A DNA stretch of 64,000 nt from Bacillus sp. HNG (GTDB taxonomy: Bacteria > Bacillota > Bacilli > Bacillales > Bacillaceae_L). The notes below the pieces were generated by a model that saw only the letters and a list, made by a program, of their open reading frames with translations, had not been told where the DNA came from and did not search any database. The stretch covers positions 1 through 64,000 of the forward strand of contig NZ_QUQV01000010.1 of the NCBI RefSeq assembly GCF_003400205.1, read 5' to 3'. This document shows, in pieces, positions 1 through 7,762 of this stretch (positions are counted from its first letter, which is position 1; each line of letters opens with the position of its first letter). A program made the position numbers and the translations under genes.

Positions 1-73
1 AAGCATATCCACCTTCACCTGCTAAATAAGCGTCAACTACATTTTGCTTAAATCCTTCATCATATTTGACCAC
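1..73 (-). mobile_element. transposase N-terminal fragment (IS3-like orfA), runs off left edge
   Basis: Read on the minus strand from a GTG at 71-73, the sequence gives MVKYDEGFKQNVVDAYLAGE and continues off the window. The pattern (K-Y-x-x-x-F-K-x-x-V-V-x-x-Y-L-x-G-x-G-G-Y) resembles the helix-turn-helix start of IS3/IS150-group OrfA proteins. A GGGGTG stretch lies about six bases upstream of the GTG. Only about 24 codons are visible, so family and intactness cannot be judged. An alternative is a stand-alone helix-turn-helix protein. Confidence 0.5.
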
Positions 74-119
74 AAAAAACACCCCAAAAGTTAGAATTAT
101 TCGTCTAACTTTTGGGGTG
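74..119 (-). terminator. perfect inverted repeat with T-run, terminator of the 148-540 gene
   Basis: Positions 80-95 and 104-119 are perfect 16-bp inverted repeats around an 8-base loop, followed on the minus strand by six T (79-74). It follows the minus-strand gene that ends at 148 and sits directly before the transposase-like start. It could also be the end of an insertion sequence. Confidence 0.75.
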
Positions 120-147
120 CACATCAACGTTGTGGTCCCTCATGTTC

Positions 148-540
148 CTACGCTTGTTTTGCGTCTTCCACGATATGGTAAAGCAGGTGGGCAAGGTGAT
201 GGATTGGTCCATATTCTTGCTCTTCGCCCTCTGATTCTTCATCTGAGAACTCGAGGTCATTGAGATACAATGCCATAAATTCATAAAAATCCTTAAGCTC
301 GAATTCAAAACAGTAGGATGGATCTTCACTTTCTTCTTCATATTGGAGAGCAAGGTAATGGATGTTCCCTTCGGCATCTTCACCATCGAAAAAGACAAAA
401 AAACCAATATTCGTATCTAGCTCAAATAGGTGTCGTGTACCACCTTCTGTTACTCGATTAAAATCCTCTTCTTCAAGAATATCGACTTTCATTGCTTCAA
501 CTGCATCTTCCTTATGAAACGAAACAGAAATTGACTTCAT
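148..540 (-). CDS. acidic hypothetical protein, 130 aa
   Basis: I do not recognise the family. The 130-residue protein has no signal peptide or membrane segment and is strongly acidic, with a Glu/Asp-rich stretch near residues 95-110 (SDEESEGEEQE) before a His-rich tail (GPIHHLAHLLYHIVEDAKQA). Such soluble acidic proteins are common conserved hypotheticals in Bacillaceae. An AGGAGG-like site (ggaggtgtaa on the minus strand) precedes the ATG at 540. It appears monocistronic, with a strong terminator at 74-119. Coding potential is good because the frame is long and initiation and termination signals agree; function is unknown. Confidence 0.75.
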   Translation of the reverse strand: MKSISVSFHKEDAVEAMKVDILEEEDFNRVTEGGTRHLFELDTNIGFFVFFDGEDAEGNIHYLALQYEEESEDPSYCFEFELKDFYEFMALYLNDLEFSDEESEGEEQEYGPIHHLAHLLYHIVEDAKQA

Positions 541-695
541 TGATTACACCTCCTTGGTATCATCTATAGAATGTACAGAAAAAAGCAAACAAAATCAAAT
601 AGGTAAAAAATTATTTCAATATAGTTGTTAAACTATTCGTAATTTAGTAGACTTTATGTATATTTCTAATTTTTGTAAAAGGAACGAAAAAATCT
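541..695. promoter_or_regulatory. divergent intergenic promoter region
   Basis: AT-rich spacer between two divergent genes. It must hold both promoters, but no clear -35/-10 pair or operator could be assigned by eye. Confidence 0.35.
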
Positions 696-1643
696 ATGAA
701 AACTTCACTTTTAAACAAGGTATTTAAGCAACTCGGATTGTGGTGTATTTCAACCGTTTTGCTTTTAATCATTATCTTTATTCCACGAGATGTCATATTT
801 GAAACTAGTAAATATGGAGATATACATAAAATTGTATATGACTATAGTGTGGAGCAACATGTTGGCAATATAAAAGACTTTTTTGCATTTCTAAAAGAAA
901 ATCATGGTTTAGGTTTTTATTCTGATGGAGATACAGTTGAGTCTCATGTGTTAAAAACGTCAGGAAGAAGTCTTTTACTTATCATTCCAGCTATATTCAT
1001 TGGTTTTTTTTTAGGAATCATAAAAGGGGTTATAGATTATTTACTAAAAAACAAAAAGACTGGCGTGGGGAGTGGCATGACGTGGTTTATGTTATCCGTT
1101 CCAGACCTCTTCTTTATGATTGGGCTCCAGCTCTTACTTATGTTTTTATATGAAATTGGATTATTCCCACATATAGATTTATATGGACATGAAAAGCTCG
1201 AAAACGTCATTGTGTGTATTCTATTTTTAGCCCTGTATCCTTTATTTCTAATCGCTAATATTACATTTACGAGTCTTTTTGAAGAGGAAACGAAGGATTA
1301 CATAAGAACAGCAAAGTCAAAAGGGATTTCTCGCTTTAAAACGATAACGTTACATATGTTGAAAAACGCATTACAGAAAATCAACGTAAATAGCAATACG
1401 ATGACTTTATATGTCCTATCCAATTTATTTATAGTCGAATTTCTTACAAACTATCGTGGAGCTGCCTTTTATTTTTACAAGGCAATCGCAGCCCCAAGAA
1501 GGTTTGTAGAAGGAACTAGTTTTCATATGAATACCAATAGTGCAGTGGGATTTGTGTTAGTGTTTACCCTCATCATCCTGCTATCGAATTTGTTTTTTCT
1601 ATGGCTAAGTCATTTGGTATCACCGAAAGGAAAAGAAGCATGA
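696..1643 (+). CDS. ABC transporter permease, oligopeptide/dipeptide (DppB/OppB) type
   Basis: A polytopic membrane protein of 315 residues with about six membrane segments: one near residues 15-30, then a large extracytoplasmic loop to about residue 85, then five more. The order and the cytoplasmic loop around residues 200-220 (EEETKDYIRTAKSKGISRFK) match the EAA loop of BPD_transp_1 permeases of the Dpp/Opp class, the contact point for the ATPase. The family moves peptides, nickel or similar solutes. Its stop overlaps the start of the next permease (ATGA), so the two are translationally coupled. No binding protein or ATPase lies nearby, and a paralogous pair occurs at 22.2-24.1 kb. Substrate unknown. 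Confidence 0.85.
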   Translation: MKTSLLNKVFKQLGLWCISTVLLLIIIFIPRDVIFETSKYGDIHKIVYDYSVEQHVGNIKDFFAFLKENHGLGFYSDGDTVESHVLKTSGRSLLLIIPAIFIGFFLGIIKGVIDYLLKNKKTGVGSGMTWFMLSVPDLFFMIGLQLLLMFLYEIGLFPHIDLYGHEKLENVIVCILFLALYPLFLIANITFTSLFEEETKDYIRTAKSKGISRFKTITLHMLKNALQKINVNSNTMTLYVLSNLFIVEFLTNYRGAAFYFYKAIAAPRRFVEGTSFHMNTNSAVGFVLVFTLIILLSNLFFLWLSHLVSPKGKEA

Positions 1644-2521
1644 AGAATCCATCTCTTACAATTGGAACAATTATTTTAAGTTTTATCATAATGATCGCTA
1701 TTTTTGGACCTTATCTTCCGTTTGTTGATGAAGATTTAACGGAGCATTTATACCTAAAATATGAAGATGGAACAATGGTAACACCACCGTTTTCACCATC
1801 GAAGGAATTCCTGTTAGGAAGTGACCGAAAAGGTGTTGATTTGTTAAGTAGACTTGTCATTGGGACCAGAGAAACACTTCTTATTATTTTTAGCGTAGTA
1901 ATCATCCGGATGCTGCTTGGGGCATTTTTGGGGATGGGAGCCTTTTATTCACGCCTTCTTAAAATGGTATTACAGGTTTGGCATCAGCTATTTTCATATA
2001 TTCCCTCTATTTTGCTGCTTGTCATGATTGTAGGGATCCCTTTCTTTTTATACTCACCGAACCGACCGTTTTGGTTTATCCTTGTTTTGGCATTAATTGA
2101 GGTTGGTAGAGTAGGAGATGTCATTTTTAAATATGTGAGTGATATTGCCGCTAAGCCTTATTATGAAGCGGGCGTTGTTGCGGGCGGTTCTCCGTTTCGT
2201 TTATCACAACGTTATTTCTACCCAAATATGAAACCTCAACTCATAACACTGATTGCAAATGAGTTAGGACGTACTTTGTTTCTCATTGCCCAGCTTGGGA
2301 TTGTTGGGATTTTTATTAGTGTGGCATTCGAAAATGATGCATCAGGTGCCATTTATGCCGTAAACACTTCGGATTCCTGGCCATTGGTACTTTCGACCAT
2401 TCTAAATGACATGTGGGGTGTGAAAATCATTCCATTCAGTGCTATTTTCTTAATTTCCATCACAGTTCTATCGTTTTATTTAATTGGAAACGGGCTAGTC
2501 AAGAAAACAAATAAGAAATAA
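1640..2521 (+). CDS. ABC transporter permease, DppC/OppC type
   Basis: Second permease of the pair. The start is placed at the ATG at 1640, which overlaps the previous stop (ATGA) and is preceded by GAAAGGAAAAG; an in-frame upstream ATG at 1601 lies inside the first permease and lacks a site. After the first membrane segment comes an exported stretch containing PFSPSKEFLLGSDRKGVDLL, which matches the conserved PPS-x-x-H-x-x-GTD-x-x-GRD-type motif of DppC proteins, then five membrane segments with an EAA-type loop (KPYYEAGVVAGGSPFRLSQR). It should form a heterodimer with the upstream permease. The ATPase must be supplied from elsewhere. Confidence 0.85.
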   Translation: MKNPSLTIGTIILSFIIMIAIFGPYLPFVDEDLTEHLYLKYEDGTMVTPPFSPSKEFLLGSDRKGVDLLSRLVIGTRETLLIIFSVVIIRMLLGAFLGMGAFYSRLLKMVLQVWHQLFSYIPSILLLVMIVGIPFFLYSPNRPFWFILVLALIEVGRVGDVIFKYVSDIAAKPYYEAGVVAGGSPFRLSQRYFYPNMKPQLITLIANELGRTLFLIAQLGIVGIFISVAFENDASGAIYAVNTSDSWPLVLSTILNDMWGVKIIPFSAIFLISITVLSFYLIGNGLVKKTNKK

Positions 2522-2614
2522 ATGAGGGGGTTCATCCGTATTTTACAAGAATGATAGTTTTGAGGTATAGATATGAAAAACCTTGGCTATCCTTCTTAAA
2601 GAGGTGAGAGACGG

Positions 2615-3322
2615 ATGAAGATGACAATTGCATTAATCCTATCATTTGGAATACTAGCTGGTTTTTTTTCAAATAATGAAGCTACTCAAGGAAATGATCT
2701 TGGAGATATAAAAGAAGTTGCGGACAAAAATAACGTTGAAATTTCATCTTGGATGGCTTTATCACGAGGCAAGGTCGGACAAGCAAATGATCTAAAGGAT
2801 ATGCAACATCAAATTGACCAATTCATGAGCATTCATGATTCATATAGCTGGAAAAATGTTCTTAAAGAAGACAATAGCCATTATGTATGGCAAGGGAAGA
2901 AAGAGAATGAACACGGAATCATTGAGTCGATTAAACTAAAAGCGTATAAATTAGGTGGAAAATACGAAATTGCAGTTACCAAAGAAGTAAAAGGCAAAAA
3001 GCTCACTCCAGAGCAAATAAACTGGGTTAGCGAAACCTTCGAGGACAGCAAAACTTTTTATTCCATATCAGGTGTAATGTCTTCAAAAAACAAATTAACC
3101 TTGGTTGCGGAAAAAATCGTTGAAGATGCACAGGCAAAAGTGGTTGAGCAGCTTCAGGAAGATGCATTTGTTTCTGTATCAGCCTATTCGAAAGTTTTTG
3201 AATCGGAGTTAATGACGGCGAAACAAGAAAAAATTAACCTGCAGGTTGGTCTAAGAGCGGACATAGAGAATGAAGAAATCGATGTGACAATTGGAACACC
3301 GATTATTACAACGGAATATTAA
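2615..3322 (+). CDS. ywmB: YwmB-family secreted/membrane-anchored protein
   Basis: A 235-residue protein with an N-terminal hydrophobic segment (residues 3-18), then a soluble domain ending in DVTIGTPIITTEY. That tail and the preceding layout match the Bacillus YwmB family (Pfam 'YwmB TATA-box binding-like'), whose name refers to the fold, not to DNA binding. A GAGGTGAGAG site precedes the ATG. In B. subtilis ywmB lies beside murAB and spoIID; here it does not, so this may be a relocated or paralogous copy. Biological role is not established. Confidence 0.8.
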   Translation: MKMTIALILSFGILAGFFSNNEATQGNDLGDIKEVADKNNVEISSWMALSRGKVGQANDLKDMQHQIDQFMSIHDSYSWKNVLKEDNSHYVWQGKKENEHGIIESIKLKAYKLGGKYEIAVTKEVKGKKLTPEQINWVSETFEDSKTFYSISGVMSSKNKLTLVAEKIVEDAQAKVVEQLQEDAFVSVSAYSKVFESELMTAKQEKINLQVGLRADIENEEIDVTIGTPIITTEY

Positions 3323-3325
3323 AAT

Positions 3326-3357
3326 TGAGGGCTTGGAATTCCAAGTCCTTTTTTCTT
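3326..3357 (+). terminator. intrinsic terminator after ywmB
   Basis: GGGCTTGG-AATT-CCAAGTCC stem followed by six T, directly after the stop. Confidence 0.8.
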
Positions 3358-3453
3358 TACGAAAACTTTACATAATCTTATCGTTCCAATGAAAGTGCAG
3401 ACTTTATAATAAAAATAGACATCATTGTTAATTATGTACAAAGGTAGGAGCCC

Positions 3454-4326
3454 ATGGAGACAAATCATTTACGCAACTTTATACACTTTCTTGCTTTTTT
3501 AAAAAACAAAAGGGCCACATTATACCAAGAATACAAACGGGAAGAAGAACTTAAAGTTCTCATGCATAAGTCAAAAGTAACAACCATGTTTCAACCTATC
3601 CTCTCACTTAAGGAAGGCTCTACTGAAGGCTTTGAAGTATTGAACAGACCTGAAAGTACCGTGCATTTTCCAACAACCGAAACCTTTTATGACTATGTAG
3701 GAGAAAGCTCTTATGTGGTTATGGTAGAACAGTTCTTACGCAATCTTTCTATTGAACGATTTGCTGAACAGATAAAAAAACAAAATGAATCTAGGAATCC
3801 ACTTGTGTTTCTTAATATCCAAACTCAGGTATTGGCAGACCCATGTTGGCGGAGTGGAATCACGATGGAATTACTTGAAAAGCATAATCTATCCCCAAAT
3901 CAAATTGTACTTGAGTTAACAGAAAAACAATCGGTCAAAAATTATCATCAATTTAAAGAATTGATTGAGCATTATCGACAGCAAGGCTTTCGAATCGCGG
4001 TTGATGATGCGGGGACTGGATATAACAGCTTACAGACCCTTGTATACCTTAAGCCTGAATTTATTAAGCTTGATAAGTCACTTATACGCAATATTCACTG
4101 TCACCGTGAAAACCAGCATTTAGTAAGACTATTGGTAAAATATGCAATGCAGGTAGGAACGAAAATTATTGCGGAAGGCATTGAAACTGATGATGAACTT
4201 GAGTTTTTGCAAAATCTGGGCGTCCATTTTGGACAGGGGTATGCACTTGGCAGACCAATGCCAGAACTGCAACAAGGAAGCATGCCTCAAGTAAATAAGC
4301 ATCATCAATTAGCGTTAACTTTATAA
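3454..4326 (+). CDS. EAL-domain c-di-GMP phosphodiesterase
   Basis: A 290-residue cytoplasmic protein consisting of a short N-terminal helix and one EAL domain (about residues 45-275). The signature EAL is EVL (FEVLNRPE). The downstream catalytic set is present: Asn in FLNIQ, Glu in ELTEK, the DDxG motif as VDDAGTGYNSL, Lys in FIKLDKSLI, Glu in AEGIET and the GQGYALGRP end. EVL variants can be active, so hydrolysis of cyclic di-GMP is likely. There is no sensor domain. It converges with a GGDEF gene (4343-5329), so a synthesis/degradation pair sits back to back. The site is AGGAG before the ATG at 3454. Confidence 0.9.
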   Translation: METNHLRNFIHFLAFLKNKRATLYQEYKREEELKVLMHKSKVTTMFQPILSLKEGSTEGFEVLNRPESTVHFPTTETFYDYVGESSYVVMVEQFLRNLSIERFAEQIKKQNESRNPLVFLNIQTQVLADPCWRSGITMELLEKHNLSPNQIVLELTEKQSVKNYHQFKELIEHYRQQGFRIAVDDAGTGYNSLQTLVYLKPEFIKLDKSLIRNIHCHRENQHLVRLLVKYAMQVGTKIIAEGIETDDELEFLQNLGVHFGQGYALGRPMPELQQGSMPQVNKHHQLALTL

Positions 4327-4364
4327 AAGAGAAGACCCTTGTTTAAAAAAGAGTCTTCTCTTTT
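4325..4364. terminator. bidirectional terminator shared by convergent EAL and GGDEF genes
   Basis: A perfect 12-bp stem (4325-4336 with 4353-4364) flanked by A- and T-runs. The left arm begins inside the EAL stop codon and the loop contains the stop codon of the GGDEF gene, so both genes end inside it. Confidence 0.85.
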
Positions 4365-5329
4365 GTTTGTTGTTCATAATCGTCTAAGGTAAGATAGATG
4401 CTATTTTTTGTTGTTTTGCAGTAGCTTTTTACTTTTGCTGATTCCAAGCTTAATTGTTCGAGGGATGTAATGGGCCGCTTGCTGTTTTGAATGACTGCAA
4501 TTGAGATACTTGCCAATGGTAACTTTTCGAAGACACCTTGCCTACTTACGCCAGATACATATCCCTTGCTAAGATCATCCTGTGTATAGAAAATCTTTAG
4601 TGAGTCAGCAAATTGTGCAATAATACTTTCGCAAATGGATTGATAGTGATGATGTGGTATAGTTGCAATGAAATCGTCTCCACCAATATGTCCAATAAAG
4701 GAGGGCTCATTTTCAGTGGTCATGACGACATCGGTAAGAATCATTGCTGTTTCTTTGATTAATTCGTCACCCTTTGAAAATCCGTATGTATCGTTGAAGG
4801 CTTTAAAGGAATCAATATCGATATATAACACACTAAATCTTTTATAGGTTAGGACCTCTATTAATGTTTCTTTGATCACATTGTTACCGGGTAATCCGGT
4901 TAATGGGTTAGAATAGCGTGCATTTCTAATCTGAATTTCCGCAAGTTTCATAATGAGTTCACGAATACTAACGGTTCCAAATAAGGCGTTTCCCTTTGTA
5001 ACAATGACGACATCATATAAATGCTCCAATTTTCGATTCATTGCCAGAGAACTTACTTCTGTTAAAGATAAATGATAATCTACTATTAAAATTTCTTGAT
5101 CCATGACTAAATCAATCGTTCGTTTCATAAAGAGGTCAAATCCATATTTGATGGAGAGCCTTTGAAAAAAGTGAGTTTTCATTACCAGCCCTACCGGTTT
5201 TTGATCCGAGCAAACAACGATTCCCTCGATAGCAGTCTCTTTTTCGAATATCGTATAAACTTCCTCACATTTTGTTGAAGGAGACACTATGAAGCTTTCT
5301 TTCGCAATTTCTCCAATCACAATGTCCAT
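4343..5329 (-). CDS. CBS-domain plus GGDEF diguanylate cyclase
   Basis: 328 residues. The N-terminal half (about 1-125) looks like a pair of CBS motifs (GEIAKESFIVSPSTKCEEVY and a second copy ending in LFGTVSIREL), which usually bind adenosyl ligands. The C-terminal half has a GGDEF domain: SNPLTGLPGN, the metal-binding YIDIDSFKAFND, and the signature GGDDF. The position five residues before the signature does not read RxxD, so the product-inhibition I-site appears absent. Predicted to make cyclic di-GMP in the cytoplasm in response to the CBS ligand. Convergent with the EAL gene, sharing its terminator. Confidence 0.88.
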   Translation of the reverse strand: MDIVIGEIAKESFIVSPSTKCEEVYTIFEKETAIEGIVVCSDQKPVGLVMKTHFFQRLSIKYGFDLFMKRTIDLVMDQEILIVDYHLSLTEVSSLAMNRKLEHLYDVVIVTKGNALFGTVSIRELIMKLAEIQIRNARYSNPLTGLPGNNVIKETLIEVLTYKRFSVLYIDIDSFKAFNDTYGFSKGDELIKETAMILTDVVMTTENEPSFIGHIGGDDFIATIPHHHYQSICESIIAQFADSLKIFYTQDDLSKGYVSGVSRQGVFEKLPLASISIAVIQNSKRPITSLEQLSLESAKVKSYCKTTKNSIYLTLDDYEQQTKEKTLF

Positions 5330-5614
5330 TTAACAGTCCATCTCCTATACTATTATTTTTCTAGTTGCTAATTTTAATAGGAATAGAGAAATAATACCAA
5401 TTACCTATAATTAGATTATCAGTCTCCTATTAATAATTTAATGTAACAACGTTAATGTTTTGTAAATAGTGTATTAATTTTCAAATAGTTGTTAATAAAA
5501 ATAAAGTTTGTACGGGCTTGTTTACAAGCGAAGGTATGAGTACTTTTTTATGACTTTTTTAAATCTTGTGTTAAATTAATAGAATGAATAAACTTCGAAG
5601 AAAGGATGAACATA

Positions 5615-6127
5615 ATGTCACTTGAGAGTGTAAAAGAGCATTTTAAAAAATGGAACCGTGAAAAGGATGTTATGGAGTTCGAAACAGTCAGTGCAACAGT
5701 TGATCAGGCTGCTGAAACAATCGGTGTTGCTCCTGAGAGGATTGCGAAAACCTTATCTTTTCGCGGAGAGGGAGATACAGCCATCTTAGTCGTCGCAGCG
5801 GGTGATGCAAAGATTGATAATAAAAAGTTCCGTCATACCTTTGGGTTTAAGGCTAGAATGCTATCCGCCGACGAAGTGGTCGAGCAAACTGGACATGTAA
5901 TTGGCGGCGTATGCCCGTTTGGACTTGCAAATGAACTTGACGTGTATCTAGATGAGTCTTTGAAGCGTTTTACAACCGTGTTTCCTGCGTGTGGCAGCAT
6001 CAACTCAGCAATTGAATTAACATGTGATGAGTTATTCCAGTATGCGGAAGCAAAGGAATGGGTAGACGTGTGCAAAGGATGGCAAACGGAAGATGCCAAG
6101 GATAAGGTAGCGGTACATAACGAATAA
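5615..6127 (+). CDS. YbaK/EbsC-type aminoacyl-tRNA deacylase
   Basis: About 170 residues, matching the YbaK/aminoacyl-tRNA deacylase fold: AKTLSFRGEG, VVAAGDAKIDNKKFRH, then GHVIGGVCPFGL and the FPACGS segment near the end. Family members hydrolyse misacylated tRNAs (for example Cys-tRNA-Pro) in trans. The ATG at 5615 is preferred over the ATG at 5606, because the AGAAAGGA site overlaps the earlier one and lies eight bases before the later one. Monocistronic. Exact substrate cannot be read from sequence. Confidence 0.88.
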   Translation: MSLESVKEHFKKWNREKDVMEFETVSATVDQAAETIGVAPERIAKTLSFRGEGDTAILVVAAGDAKIDNKKFRHTFGFKARMLSADEVVEQTGHVIGGVCPFGLANELDVYLDESLKRFTTVFPACGSINSAIELTCDELFQYAEAKEWVDVCKGWQTEDAKDKVAVHNE

Positions 6128-6208
6128 GTGGGTCTGAGGGACAGGTCCGTCGTCCCACCATATGTTACAGGGCAATGAACTAGCCCCTGGATCCTGAGAA
6201 ATAATCTT

Positions 6209-6370
6209 CGGCGAGGTTATGAAGAGGAAAACGGTTAGGTAGGACCTTGGAAATCCTCTTCATCGAGGCTATGAAGAGGAAACCGTGTCTGTAGACCTTG
6301 AGAGTTCCTTTTCATCAAGGCTATGAAGAGGAAATCGTGTCTGTAGATCTTAAGAAATCCCCATCATCTC
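6209..6370. repeat. 52-bp tandem repeat array A (three units)
   Basis: ATGAAGAGGA recurs at 6219, 6271 and 6323, exactly 52 bp apart, with similar internal sequence (for example GTGTCTGTAGA). Each junction forms a hairpin; the best is TCCTCTTCAT-N7-ATGAAGAGGA, a perfect 10-bp stem before 6271. It shares period and hairpin core with the arrays at 19.9 and 34.2 kb. The preceding bases 6129-6159 hold a GGGACAGG-type palindrome. The remainder of this 390-bp gap shows no gene. Confidence 0.8.
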
Positions 6371-6520
6371 GCTCAACCGCCTATGTGTCCCAATCCGTTT
6401 CCTTGGAAAGCTTGAATTGAATACCGAGCACATGCAAAGTTTGATTGGAACAAATCTAACCCACCTAACATATTCTGCTATGTAAGCCCAGATAGAATAA
6501 AAAATATAGGAGGGTTTCAG

Positions 6521-6850
6521 ATGTTTCATGCAAGGTTGGTTCAATATACATTAGGAACTGGACAGAGACTAATCGCAGAGAGGCTAACAAAAGAATTGGA
6601 TAAAGAAAGTAGAAGCTTAATGGGATTTAGAGGGAATGTCTATTTTTTTGATGATTCCTCTGGTGAATATAGAGTAGTAAATTATTGGGATACGAAGGAA
6701 GATGCTGAGGCCGCCCATAAGGTAATCTCTCCTAAATTAGAAGAAGTGTTACAAAAATATACGAGTGAAAAGCCTACTTATCGATTTTTTGAAATTTTTG
6801 ATGTGATTGATGATGGAGATATCATCGCATCCCATACGATTACAAAATGA
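6521..6850 (+). CDS. ABM (antibiotic biosynthesis monooxygenase)-like small protein
   Basis: 109 residues with the size and pattern of a dimeric alpha-beta ABM domain: an N-terminal strand (FHARLVQYTL), a helix, GFRGNVYFFDD, YRVVNYWDTKEDAEAA and a C-terminal helix. Related proteins include haem-degrading and quinol-type monooxygenases as well as many of unknown role. The typical haem-ligand residues of IsdG cannot be assigned confidently. Site TAGGAGGG before the ATG, terminator just after the stop; monocistronic. Confidence 0.65.
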   Translation: MFHARLVQYTLGTGQRLIAERLTKELDKESRSLMGFRGNVYFFDDSSGEYRVVNYWDTKEDAEAAHKVISPKLEEVLQKYTSEKPTYRFFEIFDVIDDGDIIASHTITK

Positions 6851-6876
6851 AAAAGAGCTTGAATGCAAGCTCTTTT
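6851..6876. terminator. bidirectional terminator
   Basis: Perfect 11-bp stem AAAAGAGCTTG / CAAGCTCTTTT with a 4-base loop between the convergent genes ending at 6850 and 6879. Confidence 0.85.
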
Positions 6877-6878
6877 AC

Positions 6879-7667
6879 TTATTCCACTAGTCCTATCGAT
6901 TTTAATCCGCTGAATACACCGGAATTCTCAACGTCTGTTGTTTTATATTTGGCATAGGAAAACAAATCAGGATTAGCGTTCCCCATTGCAAATCCGGAAC
7001 CTACTGCTGATAGCATTTCTTTATCATTCATGCCATCTCCAAATGCTGCTGCATGTTCAGGTGAAAGCTGGAGGGCAGCCAATACGGCTTTAACCGCAAC
7101 CCCTTTGTTGACCTTCTCACGAATCACATCACGGCAGTTTTTCATACCTTCCACATTTACAGAAGAAAGATGAATTTCAGGGATATGTTTGAACTTCACT
7201 TCTGCATGTTCCTGAGTAGTGATAATGGTTGAACCCAAAATGTCTTCTTTGTTCATGTTATCATACAATGCATTCTTTTTTAGATGGAAAGTCTTGATGA
7301 ACTCTTTTACTATCTCTGATTCCATGCTAGTGAAAATATTTTTATTTTTAGAGTACAGGACAATATCAAAGTTATTTTCCTTTGACGTTTTTAATAGGTT
7401 GTCAACTAAGCTAGGTGGAAGAGGTTCGTTAAAGAGTGTCTCCTCATTATGCACGGCAAACGCCCCGTTGTAGGCGATGTAGGATGAAATCGAAAGTTCA
7501 TCACCAATATCAGTAATTTCATGAAGGGGTCTGCCGGTTGCAAGAAATACCTCAATCCCTTTAGCTTTAAGCTGAGCAACTGCATTTTTTGTTGATTGTT
7601 CGATTGTATCGTCGGGGCGTAAAATCGTTCCATCTATATCAAGAAAAACAATTTTTATATCAGGCAT
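6879..7667 (-). CDS. Cof-type HAD-superfamily phosphatase
   Basis: 262 residues. HAD motif I is FLDIDGTIL near residue 10 (catalytic Asp), motif II ATGRP, and motif III/IV FGDGMNDKEM near residue 210, with a type C2B cap between. This is the Cof/YwpJ/YkrA class of sugar-phosphate or nucleotide phosphatases; the substrate is not predictable. GGAG-like site before the ATG at 7667. Monocistronic, terminating at 6851-6876. Confidence 0.9.
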   Translation of the reverse strand: MPDIKIVFLDIDGTILRPDDTIEQSTKNAVAQLKAKGIEVFLATGRPLHEITDIGDELSISSYIAYNGAFAVHNEETLFNEPLPPSLVDNLLKTSKENNFDIVLYSKNKNIFTSMESEIVKEFIKTFHLKKNALYDNMNKEDILGSTIITTQEHAEVKFKHIPEIHLSSVNVEGMKNCRDVIREKVNKGVAVKAVLAALQLSPEHAAAFGDGMNDKEMLSAVGSGFAMGNANPDLFSYAKYKTTDVENSGVFSGLKSIGLVE

Positions 7668-7762
7668 TTATTTTCTCCTTTTTGTAATAGTATACCATGT
7701 TGGTTAGTTTGAAACCTGTTAGCGTGTTTATTCGTATAAGTAGGTATGAAGGAGGGACGGAC

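Noticed and set aside
148-407. Overlapping minus-strand frame of 100 residues at 105-407
   Set aside because: Different frame of the real 148-540 gene, without a start signal.
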